Source: Amborella trichopoda (lineage: Eukaryota; Streptophyta; Magnoliopsida; Amborellales; Amborellaceae). From it: 64,000 nt of DNA. The DNA lies in contig NW_006500031.1 of the NCBI RefSeq assembly GCF_000471905.2, positions 2,404,802-2,468,801 of the forward strand. The letters are read 5' to 3'. Shown piece by piece: positions 37,501 to 46,530 of the stretch (within the stretch, counting starts at the first letter, position 1; every line of letters starts with the position of its first letter). The notes beneath the pieces are model-generated. The model was given only the letters and a program-made list of their open reading frames with translations. It had not been told where the DNA came from and made no database searches. The position numbers and the translations under genes are program-made.

Positions 37501-38976
37501 TCCAAATCCCATTTATCATTGAATCATTACACTACTGTCTTGTCCGAAATACATATGTATGCACCTGAAACCAAGGTTCTCTCGGTGAGAAATATTTTTA
37601 TTTATTGGTGTGTGAAATTCATATGATATAATTTATAGTTGAGCTCATCACAAATGAAGGGCCAGTTTGGATGGATCACTTATTTAAGATATTGTTGTTT
37701 CCCTGTCCTGCTTGCCTGAAATAATATCTCAAAAAAGTATTCGTTTAGCCCCGGTAACGTGAAAAAGGCCTGCCTACTTGGGAACAAAAGAAATGGAGAG
37801 AATCTATTTTTCCCTTACGTCAAAGTGATTCTAACGATCAATAAAATATAGGAGCATCCCAACTGAGCCTTACTTGTATGTATTTAAAAATAGAAACTGT
37901 TTATACATAGTGATTGTTATTTAGCAGAACAACTCTCCTTAAATGTCCTATTAGCCCAATGTTAATGGTGTCATATTAGGTAAACTGAAACCAAAGAAGA
38001 CAAAGGATGCAAACCAGGTTCCTAAGGAGGAGCACGAGGAAAGTAAGCCCCTTGGAACTGTGGACCAGATAAAGAAGAGATATGGATACGCTGTTTCAAA
38101 TGTGAGTATATACCAATTCAGCGGATCTCTCCCTTTCTTTCTTTTTTTAATCGAAGGTAAATTATCCAATGTCATATAATAATTCCATTGATTCAGATCT
38201 TCAAGCACATTAACATGCACTACGAAGTAACCAAAACTGTTATCTTAAATCACATTTATAAAAACAAAAGGCACAAAACACCTTTATAGGTTCCCCATTA
38301 ATCAGTTCATGTGAATGTGTTGTGCAGGATTCAAATGCTCCCAAACTTGCACAAAGCAAGCTTGTAGAGAATTTGCAAAAAGTACAGGTATGCTATTAAT
38401 TTCCTAATTGAGCAATATATTTTGTTTTTCTCCACTTTCCTAGCTATTAGACATTGTCAACCAGTATTCTTGTTTCTATGGCGCACATATACTAAGCCTT
38501 GAGCCAAGGAAGAATACACCATACCCCACTGGCATGTGGTTTATGATCACCTGCTGTCCATTTCCGATGATGAACGGTGGATCTTTGGTCATAGTTCCTA
38601 ATGAGAAATGACAGGGAATGGTTGATCTACACCATATGTCATCAAGAATGAACAGTGGATTCCCTGTTGTATACAATATAACAACAGAAAAGAGTTTTTT
38701 TGAAGTTCCCAAAGCTAGAATTATCATACATTGTTACCAGATGAAAGTGAATCTGCTGAGAATAGTGGCCCTATGTCATTTTCTCACTGTCCTCTTTAAG
38801 GTTCTACTCTTGATGGCTTAGTTGGACATTAGCTTTTTGTTAGTCTGATGTATTTGTTTGAATTATGGAAGGGAATCAACACACGAACGGCTGAGATGCA
38901 AAATGATGCTCGATCTTTCTCAGCTATGGCAAATCAGGTGCTAAAGATAGCAGAGTATGGAAGAAGGAGCTCATGA
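16600..38976 (+). CDS. Tomosyn-like protein (WD40 / Lgl family with C-terminal R-SNARE), 24 exons
   Basis: The product is about 1057 residues, close to the length of plant tomosyns. In yeast (Sro7/Sro77) and animals, relatives bind Q-SNAREs at the plasma membrane and regulate exocytosis; the same role is inferred here. The N-terminus reads LVYHYGIPEGSETLALDSIQ then ILAISTKDGRIKLVG, the typical opening of the plant family. WD-type blades follow (GYSSGEICLWSIPPS, HINGDVNFWDASYP, LVVGCDEGYVSLIDMEG). A hinge has IRSLPDLSLQKMTSIRGF, then basic and acidic linkers (QKEKKK, DDIEIEDHDENT). The C-terminus (about 988-1050) is an R-SNARE motif beginning GTVDQIKKRYGYAVSN, with the zero-layer arginine near residue 1028 in INTRTAEMQNDARSF. 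Exon phases agree throughout except at exon 11. The protein has no transmembrane segment and ends in RRSS. Confidence 0.9.
17774..18185 (+). mobile_element. Family D repeat, copy 1
   Basis: About 410 bp, starting near ACATTTACTCCTTAAGG and ending near GGGAGCATAGC. It shares GGACCCCAAATTTGGGG, CAAGATCAAATAA and GGTTCCCAAAATTTCATATTG with other copies at 18228, 20449, 20795 and 60525. The right end contains an imperfect dyad of GCTCC/GGAGC type. No coding capacity. Confidence 0.6.
18228..18560 (+). mobile_element. Family D repeat, copy 2
   Basis: A diverged copy of the repeat at 17774, in the same orientation. It contains AGGACCCCAAAGTTTGGGG, ATCCAAGTGTTTAAGAA and ends near GGGGAGCAAAGC. Confidence 0.55.
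18974..19087. repeat. About 55-60 bp tandem duplication
   Basis: Two copies (starts near 18974 and 19029) share ATCTAATTGGGACCCAAAT, CCCTAC and CAGATTGGTAACTCCTC. Confidence 0.8.
20060..20385 (+). mobile_element. MITE superfamily, end type C
   Basis: The left end GGGTGTCGTTTATATAAGG continues as AAGGTGTCAACCTT, a dyad with a 4-base loop, then AAACAATCCAATTAAG as in the other end types. The interior has TATTACAAGATGTACTATTT and GATGATCAATT-like sequence. The right end is degraded. It lies in intron 1 in the sense orientation. Confidence 0.7.
20449..20790 (-). mobile_element. Family D repeat, copy 3 (inverted)
   Basis: Begins TAGGCTCCTCTAGGAGCACA, a GCTCCT/AGGAGC dyad. It contains TTCAACACTTGGATCTCATC and ATCTCGAGACATTAT (twice) and ends near CTCCTGTGGGATCATAAGC. 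Confidence 0.6.
20795..21060 (-). mobile_element. Family D repeat, copy 4 (inverted), running into a tandem expansion
   Basis: Contains AGCACTTAGATCTCACT and ATCTTGAGGCATCAATTTTT. Its end (CGAAGGAGTAAATG) corresponds to the ATTTACTCC terminus of other copies and passes directly into the 30-bp repeat at 21050. Confidence 0.55.
21050..21210. repeat. 30-bp tandem repeat, four copies
   Basis: Units start GAAGGAGTAAATGGGCAGTA and continue TGCTTCTTTC at 21051, 21081 and 21111 (period 30). A fourth copy follows at 21167 after a 26-base interruption. Copies are almost identical, so the expansion is young. Confidence 0.9.
27308..27592. mobile_element. MITE in intron 7 of the tomosyn gene
   Basis: An inverted pair of about 58 bp. 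The left arm has GTTAGTGTTTTC, a T tract, then CTACAAATCGG and CCTGAAATTTGGAG. The right arm is the inverse, ending GAAACACTACC. It is about 285 bp long with no coding content and the family is not recognised. A further GGTAGTGTTTTT near 27667 may be a second end. Confidence 0.7.
27685..27830. repeat. (TA)n microsatellites within a roughly 75-bp duplication
   Basis: Two (TA)n tracts near 27685 and 27750 are each followed by ATCATCC- or ATCCGTCC-like sequence and AAATTTCATTGGATMTGATC. The duplication includes the microsatellite. Confidence 0.8.
30519..30615 (+). other. Tomosyn exon 11 with a one-base frame conflict
   Basis: The exon encodes GIPITALEFDIDSRVLVTGD, clearly family-like. The best acceptor (AAACAG before 30519) joins in phase 0 and reads SEEENK, resembling the acidic stretch expected there, but one surplus base near 30537 separates it from the downstream frame. 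Acceptors at 30526 or 30529 would restore the frame, giving KKINSGG. Either the acceptor has moved, or this allele or assembly carries a one-base insertion. Confidence 0.6.
30855..30912. repeat. (TC)n / (CA)n microsatellite
   Basis: A CTCTCTCTCTCTC tract followed by CACACGCACACACATGCACA-like sequence, in intron 12 just after the donor site. Confidence 0.9.
31349..31583 (+). repeat. 78-bp tandem triplication spanning a splice acceptor
   Basis: Three copies at a period of exactly 78 (ATGTATTCAA at 31351, 31429 and 31507). Each runs from intron sequence through the acceptor region into the start of exon 13 (GAATTCAAAGTC, GGATATGATCA, GTCATGGAAAGT). Copies 2 and 3 have ACAG acceptors (exon starts 31467 and 31545); copy 1 has ATGG and lacks it. 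The 78 bases are a multiple of three and are open in the gene's frame. Confidence 0.88.
35136..35224. repeat. 44-bp tandem duplication in intron 16
   Basis: GATATACATTTGAC at 35136 and 35180, each followed by TCAAATTTCCAGT and AAGTTGTA. Confidence 0.85.
35436..35459. repeat. (CA)n microsatellite
   Basis: A perfect ACACACACAC run of about 22 bases in intron 16. Confidence 0.9.
37215..37610. repeat. 120-bp tandem repeat, two clear copies plus one diverged
   Basis: GTCTACMAATTTC starts at 37371 and 37491 (period 120). Both copies hold CCCATTTATCRTTGAATCAT and CTGAAACCAAGGTTCTC. An older, partial copy precedes them from about 37215. The array lies in intron 21. Confidence 0.85.
37980..38976 (+). 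other. R-SNARE-coding exons 22-24 of tomosyn
   Basis: Exon 22 ends GTVDQIKKRYGYAVSN, exon 23 encodes DSNAPKLAQSKLVENLQKVQ and exon 24 encodes GINTRTAEMQNDARSFSAMA then NQVLKIAEYGRRSS and TGA. The heptad pattern and central arginine (INTRTAEM) match a VAMP/tomosyn R-SNARE, the part that pairs with syntaxin and SNAP25-type Q-SNAREs. This domain separates tomosyn from animal Lgl, which lacks it. Confidence 0.88.
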
Positions 38977-39133
38977 GCCTTTTGGCACTCTTGTGCAGTG
39001 TATATATATTTTGTGGTGGAATATAGCTCTAAGTGTGATGGGAATGTGTATAGTAAATTGCTATTTTTTATCATTCATGAGTATAGAATCTATGTGACTA
39101 AAATTTGAAATGTGTTCGTGTTTGTTTTCAGAA

Positions 39134-39139
39134 AAATAA
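39134..39139 (+). terminator. Possible polyadenylation signal of tomosyn
   Basis: AATAAA about 158 bases after the stop codon, in a T/A-rich 3' region. Plant poly(A) signals are loose, so this is only a candidate. Confidence 0.4.
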
Positions 39140-39372
39140 ATCAATTTATCACTGAATGGAAATCTTTTGTGGTATTTATTTGTGACATTTTATGAATGAA
39201 TAATGACTATTTAATTTGTGATCTTTCATATATCCCGATCATTTAGTTTCTCATTACTGCAAATCTAGGTTCGAAATATAGTATAAATATCCATAGTGCA
39301 GAGGGGCCGATATTTAGATACAATTGTATCAGCCGATTTATGGACATAAACTTGAAAAAATAAAATGGGTGT

Positions 39373-39582
39373 GCTATTTTTTATTTATTATTGAATTATG
39401 AGTTAAAGAAATGAATCTCTGAATGACCACAGCTAAAAAGTCTATCATATCCTTTATAAATGCTTTTCGTTTTCTTTTAGAAAAAATATTTCTTCATCCA
39501 TTCTGAATCCACTTTTTTCAAGATATGATAGACTTTCTAGCTGTGGTCATTCAGTGATTCATTTTCTAAAGGAAAAATAGCA
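39373..39582. mobile_element. Foldback MITE just downstream of tomosyn
   Basis: Arms at about 39373-39455 and 39520-39582 are inverted copies sharing ATGAATCWCTGAATGACCAC, AGCTARAAAGTCTATCATAT and GCTATTTTT outer ends. The loop is about 65 bases. No coding content. A transcript through it would form a hairpin. Confidence 0.75.
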
Positions 39583-40074
39583 ATTATTGTTATATTCAAT
39601 TTGAAAAAAAAAATAATTGCGGGTGACGGGGTAGTGAGCAATCTAATTTGTGCAGCACCACATAAACGATCACTTGCCTCACTTGCCTAGAAATAAGGGG
39701 CAAAAAGTCATAATAAGCCCTGCTTTAATGTTAGAATTGTAGACCTTCAGCCTTAGAATAGGCTAACTTCGGACTTCGGCCTTCCAAACCTTTGTTTTTT
39801 TTTTTTTCCTTTTTTCTTATCCTTTTTTTTCCTTTTTTTTGCCTTTTTTTCTCTTTTTTTTTTAATCTCTAACTTCTCTCTCTGGAGGGGGTGTCCACTC
39901 TTCTTCGTTATATCTCATCGTGAATCTATACCCCACTTCGTGAAGCAAAACTTCTATTACTGTTCTATATGAATACCAGTTGTTTGCAAAACTGCAAAAA
40001 AAAATTGAATATGGTTTCCAAAGGTTGAATATGGGTTTCCAGTTTAACTATTGACGTTTGTCTATTGGGTTATT
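39583..40074. other. Intergenic, no gene
   Basis: Pyrimidine-rich low complexity (long T and CTTTTTT runs near 39790-39870) and no open frame or exon-like sequence. Confidence 0.6.
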
Positions 40075-40412
40075 TTTTGTATAGGGCTGAGGCCATAAAC
40101 AATCAAACTAAGGCACACTTTCAAAGAGTATTGAAACATGTTTTTCCAGTACTATGAATATTTATGATGATGGCCTAACAATTGATTTTTATATTTAATT
40201 ATAAAATTTTAAAGCGTCAAAAATAATGTAGATCGAACAGATTTAGAAACACTTAGAAATCTTGAAAATTGATGGTCCAAACACTGCATTACAAGATGCA
40301 CTATTTTCAATACTTTAAATCTATGTTTTTCATATCCATTCATCTTGAAGTTGAAATGATCGATTTGAAAAATTTTGGGCATGAAAACAACTTCCTATAT
40401 AAACTTTATCCC
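40075..40412 (+). mobile_element. MITE superfamily, end type B, right end truncated
   Basis: Starts ATAGGGCTGAGGCCATAAAC, followed by the shared core (GCATTACAAGATGCACTATTTT). The right terminus is replaced by TATATAAACTTTATCC without a palindrome. Confidence 0.65.
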
Positions 40413-40639
40413 TCTCTAGGTAGTTGAATGTGGGTTCTGCAGAATGGTTGAAAGTACTCCACGGTATTTTATTTTTTCTTTTCTTTTTTTCTTCTTTTCA
40501 GTATGTTGGTGCTAGTTGAACACAGGTTTTTTGTGAATAAGATTTTTGGTGTTTTTCTTTGGTATGATAGTGCTAGTTGAGTACAGTGTTGTTGGTGTCT
40601 TGGGATTTTGGTGTCTTGTCAAATGTTTCACAACTACAA

Positions 40640-41225
40640 AATCCTAGCGCGCAAAGATACAAGCTTGAGAAGCTGAAAGGCATAGTCTTTCTATAAGCCC
40701 AATAAGCAGAAAAAAATTCATTTCCTCTAATGGCTACAAAATTCTTTTTGAAGTCTAATAAACAGAAAAATATTTATTTTCTCCAATGTCTTAAAAACTC
40801 TTTATTGAAATGATAAAATAGTCTTTCAATAAGCCTAATAAGCCGAAAAACATTTATTTCTTCCAATGTTTTACAAACTTTTTATTAAATAAATGTTATT
40901 CTCATTTCTACAATACTTAAAATAAAATTCATCTTCTCACAAATAGGTAAGAATTGTTATTCTCACCGCTACAATATATAAAATAAAACTCATTTTCTCT
41001 AAAAACTTGGATTGACAAAAGTTATTTGAAAATCACCTTAATCTAAAAAATACATAAACTAAAATATATACTCAAAAAACTTGGATGGAAGAAAGTTATT
41101 TGAAAATTACTCTAATCAGAAAATCAAAAATTTTGGATTCAAAAAAGTTATTTGAAAATCAAATTAACCTGAAATTTTCAAAACAGTGAAGTTGAATCTG
41201 AAGTTTTCAAAACATTGTCTAAAAA
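40640..41225. repeat. Diverged short tandem repeats
   Basis: Words TAAGCCTAATAAGCAGAAAA, TCTCCAATGT, CTACAATA and AAAACTTGGATTGA with GTTATTTGAAAATCA recur irregularly. No gene. Confidence 0.5.
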
Positions 41226-41322
41226 ACCGGGAACATACCTCATGTAACATACCTAGTTTGGAAGACTGGTAACGTAAACCGGGAACATACCTCTGGTAAC
41301 ATACCTGGAAGACTGGTAACGT
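41226..41322. repeat. About 50-bp tandem duplication
   Basis: Two copies of ACCGGGAACATACCTC plus GTAACATACCT and GGAAGACTGGTAACGT; the second is a few bases shorter. Confidence 0.85.
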
Positions 41323-42017
41323 TTAAAATAGTGATTGAAAAGTACCCCTTATAATTTCTGAATCATTAAACTCCCCAATATATTTACTTCCCTCAATCAT
41401 AAATCCCAAAATAATTAGTTTTTTCTATAGAAGAAAAATAATACTCTAAGCCCAATTTTTGGAATAACAGTAGTAAGTTAATATGGAACTCCAATATCAA
41501 ATGAATTAATTAGTTCTCTCCAATTTAAAAAAAAAATTAGTAACACATCTTTTCCATAAATCAACCCAATAAGTAATCAGTTTCCTCCAATATTAAAAAA
41601 AAAAAAAAACTAAAAAAATTTACTTTAGAAGTAATAATTTACTCCAATATCTCACAACAATAGAAATAATATTTTACTCCAATATCTCCAATAAAACCAG
41701 AAGTAATAGTTTTCTAGAATCTCTCAATAAGTAATAATTTACTACAATGTCTCAAAAGTAACACCATTATTCATTCACAAGATGAAGATGAAGAGTACGA
41801 TTAACGCTACTTAAATAAAAATCACGCATCTCAAACGATTGATAGCGTGACACAAGTCATGTCGCATAGATGACTTTGCCGCAAATCATGAATGGGTTAC
41901 GGTGCATCAAGGTGGAATACAACTTGAAAAGTATCGAGTGAGACTATTTATGTTTAGTATAAGGTGGTTTCAATTAATCTTGATCTTTAGATGTAAAATT
42001 TGATGGCTGTATTTAAT

Positions 42018-42280
42018 GGGATTGTATGCAATAAAAATATTTATTTTTTGTATAGAGAGGTCACAATTACTTACAACCATCCGATGTGAAATCTGATTAC
42101 TTAAGTGTCTCATAAAGTTCGATAAAAAAAAAATTTAACTTTGAACTTGATCAATGAAATAAATGCAGCCGCCCGATTTGACATTCAATGGTCAAGATTA
42201 ATTGTGATCACCATCGGAGGGTTATAAGTAAGTGTCACTCTATGTGCTAAAAGTAAATGGTTTTCAATGTATACAATCCC
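42018..42280. mobile_element. MITE family F with about 75-bp TIRs
   Basis: The left end GGGATTGTATGCAA and right end TATACAATCCC are inverse. Inner arms share GTCACAATTACTTACAACC and CCGATG inversely with CATCGGAGGGTTATAAGTAA. It is about 263 bp. A second copy lies at 59785 and a right-end fragment near 48778. Confidence 0.7.
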
Positions 42281-42313
42281 TAAATACAATTACAAGACTA
42301 GCATATAAAATAA

Positions 42314-42704
42314 GGGTGTGGTTTCTATAAAGTTGCAATCTTAAACAATCCAATTAAGACGTACCTCCAAATTTTGTCATAACATGTAATTTTGTTGTAA
42401 AAAATTCTTAGGATTATCTTAAAATCTATTTTCATATCTAATTAGAAAATTTTAAACTCCAAAAATAGTTAAAATCAAGTACATCTATAAACATATGAAA
42501 ATCTTGAATGGACGGTTTAGATAATGTGTTGCAAGATGCACTATTTATGGGACTCAAAAACTTTTTTTTTTTAATATTCATACGTCTCGATGTCGAGATG
42601 ATCAATCAGAAGGCTTTTCAACACTAAAACAACTTTTCCAATAGATTTTTGAGGTGCATCTAATTCTATATTTTAAGGTTGCTACCTCATATAAACTTTT
42701 CCCC
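42314..42704 (+). mobile_element. MITE superfamily, end type A (array member 1)
   Basis: Begins GGGTGTGGTTTCTATAAAG directly after ATAAAATAA (42305-42313). The core dyad CGTCTCGA-TG-TCGAGATG is at 42583-42600. The right end AAGGTTGCTACCTCATATAA precedes TATAAATAAA. Confidence 0.82.
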
Positions 42705-42716
42705 TATAAATAAAAA

Positions 42717-43068
42717 GGTGCAGTTTGTATAGAGCCGAGGCTCTAAACAATCAATATGGAAATCTTTGTGATAGCCTTGCAATATATTTTCATCTCTAAC
42801 TATAAAATTTCAAGCTTAAAAAATGGTGTAGATGGAGCTGATCTATGAAAACTTGAAAATCTTGAAAATTGACAGTCTAAAAATGCATTACAACATGCGC
42901 TATTTCCAAAACTTGAAATCCGTTTTTTTTCTCATGTCCATGCATTGTGGTGTCGAGATGATCAATTTGAGGATATTTGGGCATCAAAAGAACCTCTTCT
43001 AGTGAAATTTTTGAGGTGCACTATAATTTGATTGTTTAGAGCCTCGCACTTATATAAACTTTTTATTA
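42717..43068 (+). mobile_element. MITE superfamily, end type B (array member 2)
   Basis: Left end GGTGCAGTTTGTATAG, then the dyad TAGAGCC-GA-GGCTCTA. Right end GATTGTTTAGAGCCTCGC. Flanked by TAAATAAAA on both sides (near 42708 and 43067), consistent with a 9-bp duplication. Confidence 0.82.
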
Positions 43069-43077
43069 AATAAAATA

Positions 43078-43505
43078 GGGTGCAGTTTGTATAGAGATGG
43101 GGCTTTAAAAAGTCAAAGTTTGTATAGAGCTAGGGCTTTAAACAGTCAAAGTAAAGCGCACCTTCAAATAGTGTTGAGAAATGTGGTTTCAATACTGGAA
43201 ATCTTTGTGATAGCCGTAAAATATAGTTTCATCCTTAGTTATAAAATTTAAACCTTTAAAAATAGTGTAGATCAAGCATGTCTATGAAAACTTGAAATTT
43301 TTGAAAATTGACAGTCAAAAAATACGTTACAAGATGCACCATTTCCAAAACTTAAAATTCATTTTTTTTCTCATGTCCATGGATCTTTATGTTGAGATAA
43401 TCAAATTGACGATATTTGGGCATCAAAATAACATCTTCTAGTGAAATTTTTAAGTTGGGCTATAATTTGATTGTTTAGAGCCTCAATTGCATATAAACTT
43501 TTTCC
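43078..43505 (+). mobile_element. MITE superfamily, end type B (array member 3)
   Basis: Flanked by perfect AATAAAATA (43069-43077 and 43506-43514). Its left terminus is itself duplicated: GTTTGTATAGAG is repeated about 50 bases apart. The interior matches member 2 closely (CATGTCCATG, GGGCATCAAAATAAC). Confidence 0.85.
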
Positions 43506-43514
43506 AATAAAATA

Positions 43515-43867
43515 AGGGCAAGGTTTGCAAGATGCCTACCTTATTCTATACAAGTAAGACACCTCTAAATTTTGCCAAAAGATGCAATGGAAAATTTATG
43601 GTGGATTGAAAATCCATGTTTAATTGTAATTATGAAATTTCAAATTCCAAAAACAATGCAGATAAAGCGAATCTACAAATACTTGAAAATATTAAAAACA
43701 GATGGTCCACATAACTTGCTACAAGATACACTATTTTTAGGATTTAAATTTTTTTTTTTGGTTGAGATGATTAATTAGAAGGTTTTCCGAGTTGAGAACA
43801 CTCTTTCCTACAGGGCCTCGAGGTGCATGTTATAGTGCAAGGTTGCAACTTTATAAAAACTCTTTCT
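43515..43867 (+). mobile_element. MITE superfamily, end type A variant (array member 4)
   Basis: Starts AGGGCAAGGTTTGCAAGATG and ends AAGGTTGCAACTTTATAAAA. It lies between AATAAAATA (43506-43514) and TATAAAATA (43867-43875). The interior is shared but shorter around the core dyad, which is lost. Confidence 0.75.
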
Positions 43868-43876
43868 ATAAAATAA

Positions 43877-44274
43877 GGGAAAAGTTTGTATGGAGCTGAG
43901 GGTCTATGCAATCAAATTTGAGCCTACCCCAAAATTTTCAGAAGAGGTTGTTTGGATGCTCAAATATTTTTAAATTTATCATCTCGACATCAAGATGCAT
44001 AGACAAGAGAAAAAAAAAGATTGCAATTTTTTAAAATAGTACATTTTGTAATACATTTTTGAACCATCAATTTTCAAGATTTTCAAGTTTTCATAGATAT
44101 GTCGATCTACACTATTTTTGAAGCTTTAAACTTTACCAAAAAATATAAAAATATAAAAATATATTTTAAGGCTATCACAAAGATTTCCAATATTGAAACC
44201 ACATTTCTCAACACTATTTGAAGGTAGGCTCTAATTTGATTGTTTAGAGCCTAGGCTCTATACAAACCGTACCC
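43877..44274 (-). mobile_element. MITE superfamily, end type B, inverted (array member 5)
   Basis: The left flank is ATAAAATAA (43868-43876) and the right flank ATAAAATAA (44275-44283), a perfect 9-bp pair. The right end shows TAGAGCC-TA-GGCTCTA. The interior is the inverse of members 2 and 3. Confidence 0.85.
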
Positions 44275-44363
44275 ATAAAATAAAGGCATTAAAAAATATA
44301 ATAAAACTCTACATAGTAATTTCTAAGATACTAACTGATATATTCCTATTTTTTTTTATCTAT

Positions 44364-44757
44364 GGGTGTGGTCTCCATAAGGTTGCAACCTTAAACAATC
44401 AATTAAGGTGAACCTTCAAATTTTATCATAACATATAATTTTGATGCAAAGTATTATTAGGATTATCTCAAAATCTATTTTCATATCTAATTATAAAATT
44501 TTAAAACTCCAATAATGATTAAAATCAAGTAGATCTATAAACATATGAAAAATTTGAAAATGGACGGTCAAGATAATGCATTGTAAGATGCACTATTTCT
44601 AGGACTCAAAATTATTTTTTTAATCATAATCATACATCTCGATGTCGAGATGATCAATTAGAGGATTTTTCAACATTAAAACAACTTTTTTTCAATAAGT
44701 TTTTGAGATGCAACCATAGTTCTACATTCTAAGGTTGCACCCTTATATAAGCTTTTT
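44364..44757 (+). mobile_element. MITE superfamily, end type A
   Basis: The left end GGGTGTGGTCTCCATAAGG contains the perfect 14-base palindrome AAGGTTGCAACCTT at 44379-44392. The core dyad CATCTCGA-TG-TCGAGATG is perfect at 44635-44652. The right end is AAGGTTGCACCCTTATATAA. A target duplication is not obvious. Confidence 0.8.
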
Positions 44758-44945
44758 CTTTTGTTCTTTTCATCGAGCATCCACATTCTTGGATGAGCGT
44801 GGATGTGCGTGTGTGGCATGGAAACCCGAGATATAATGTACAGTAAAAAAAAAACATGAAAATGGGGATTTTTGTTGTCAAATAATCAAATGGAAATTGT
44901 AGGACTAGGTGAGAGTATTTGCTTTCCTTGTGTAAATAAATATTA

Positions 44946-45184
44946 AGGGCCGTTTGGATCCATGGAAGTGAATGTTAAGGGGCGTTTGGATCCGTAGAAA
45001 AAATATTACATAGGAAAGTCAGTTTCCTTTGAAATGTATTTTAAGAAAAGTATTTCCTATGAAATAGATTTTGGCTGTTTGGATGGTACATGGATGCATA
45101 ATATTTTCATGCTTTTTATTATTATTATTATTATTATTAAATATTTTTTATTATATTATTCATTATAATGTCATTTTTTCATTA
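44946..45184. other. GTTTGGATCC-type repeat end
   Basis: GGGCCGTTTGGATCC is followed 40 bases later by GGGGCGTTTGGATCC, then an ATT microsatellite near 45115. The inverse (TTTTATCCAAATAC) appears at 46458 and 47147. Such GTTTGGAT ends are common on plant DNA transposons; limits and family are unclear. Confidence 0.45.
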
Positions 45185-46290
45185 AACTTGAAATAGTTTC
45201 TCTCTTTAAAAATTTTGAGATAATTTCTATCTAAAATTTTTCAAGTAGGTTCTCTCTCTAAAATTTTAAGATATTTTCTCCCTAAAATTTAAAATTTGAG
45301 ATAGTATCTCTCCCTAACAAATTTAAGACAGATTCTCTCTATAAATTTGATATAGTTTCTCTCTCTAAAACTTGATATAGTTTCTCTCTCTAAGAATTTT
45401 AAGATAATTTATCTCTCTAAAATAAATTAAGTAGGCTACCTCTCTAGAATTTGATATAGTTTTTCTCTCTCTAAAATTTAAGATACTTTCTCTATCTAAA
45501 ACTTAAAATTTGATATAGTTTCTCTCACTAAAATTTAGAGACAATGTATCTCTCTAAAATCTTTCAAATACTTTCTCTCTTTAAAATTTAAAATTTGAGA
45601 TGGTTTCTCTCTTCAATCAATTTGATATACTTTCATTTAAAATTTTGGAGATATTATCTCTCTCTATAAGTTTTCAAAGTACATGCTCTCGTCTAAAACT
45701 TAAAATTTGATATAATTTCTCTCTCGAATATTACGATACTTTCTTTCCCTCTAAAACTTAAAATTTGAGATAGTTTCTCTAAAAAAATGTTCAAATATTT
45801 TCTCTCTCTAAAACTTAAATTTTGAAATAATTGATCTCTCAAACAATTTTAAGTACTTTCTCTCTATAAAATTTATAATTTGAGATAGTTTTTCTCTCTA
45901 AAATTTTCAAGTACTTTCTCTTTATGAAACTTGAAATTTGAGATAGTTTCCCTCTCTAAAAATTTTGAGGTAGTTTCTCTCTCTAAAAAATTTCAAGTAT
46001 TTTCTCGCTTTAAAACTTAAAATTTGAGATAGTTTTCTCTAAAAATTTTGAGATAATTTATCTCTCTAAAATTTGTTTCGATACTTATCTATCTAAAATT
46101 TTAAGATATTTTCGCTCTCTAAAATATAAAATTTGAAATAGTTTATCTTTTTGAAAACTTTGAAATAATTTCGCTCTCTAAAAATTTTAGATAGTTTCCT
46201 TCTCTAAAATTATAAATAGTTTCTCTCTCTAAAATTTTAAGATATTTTATCTCTAAAGCGTAAAATGTGAGATAGTTTGTCTCTTTAATT
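45185..46290. repeat. TCTC-rich minisatellite, about 1.1 kb
   Basis: A variable unit of roughly 25-45 bases, GATAGTTTCTCTCTCTAAAA plus ATTTTAAG or ACTTAAAATTT, occurs some 30 times. It is pyrimidine-rich on the plus strand throughout. No coding. Confidence 0.88.
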
Positions 46291-46530
46291 CATGAGGCTG
46301 CTTTTGTAGAATTAATTGTATTTTATGGAGTGGACGTCTCTGTATCAAAAAAAATCTTGCTAGAAATCAATTTCATAGGGTGAGGGCAATCATACATATT
46401 TCTTAATTTTTTACATGAAATGAGGAAAATAATTATAGACATAAATACTTTTTCAATCCCAAACTTTTATCCAAATACCAAAAATGTGTCATCTCCACTT
46501 AAAAACATGGAAAATATCTCCTTATTCCAT

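Larger units (their letters stand above)
16600..38976 (+). other. Exon map of the tomosyn gene
   Basis: Coding exons: 16600-16635, 22796-22920, 23854-23938, 24988-25041, 26036-26127, 26222-26325, 26933-27005, 28538-28943, 29497-29820, 29930-30124, about 30519-30615, 30768-30837, 31545-31675, 33998-34244, 34354-34508, 34635-34756, 35625-35748, 35845-35903, 36206-36299, 36379-36574, 36676-36774, 37980-38101, 38328-38387, 38872-38976. All introns are GT-AG by eye. Exon 1 (MLKKLVAIASKK) is the least certain because a 6.2-kb intron follows; its phase and the promoter upstream support it. Confidence 0.82.
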
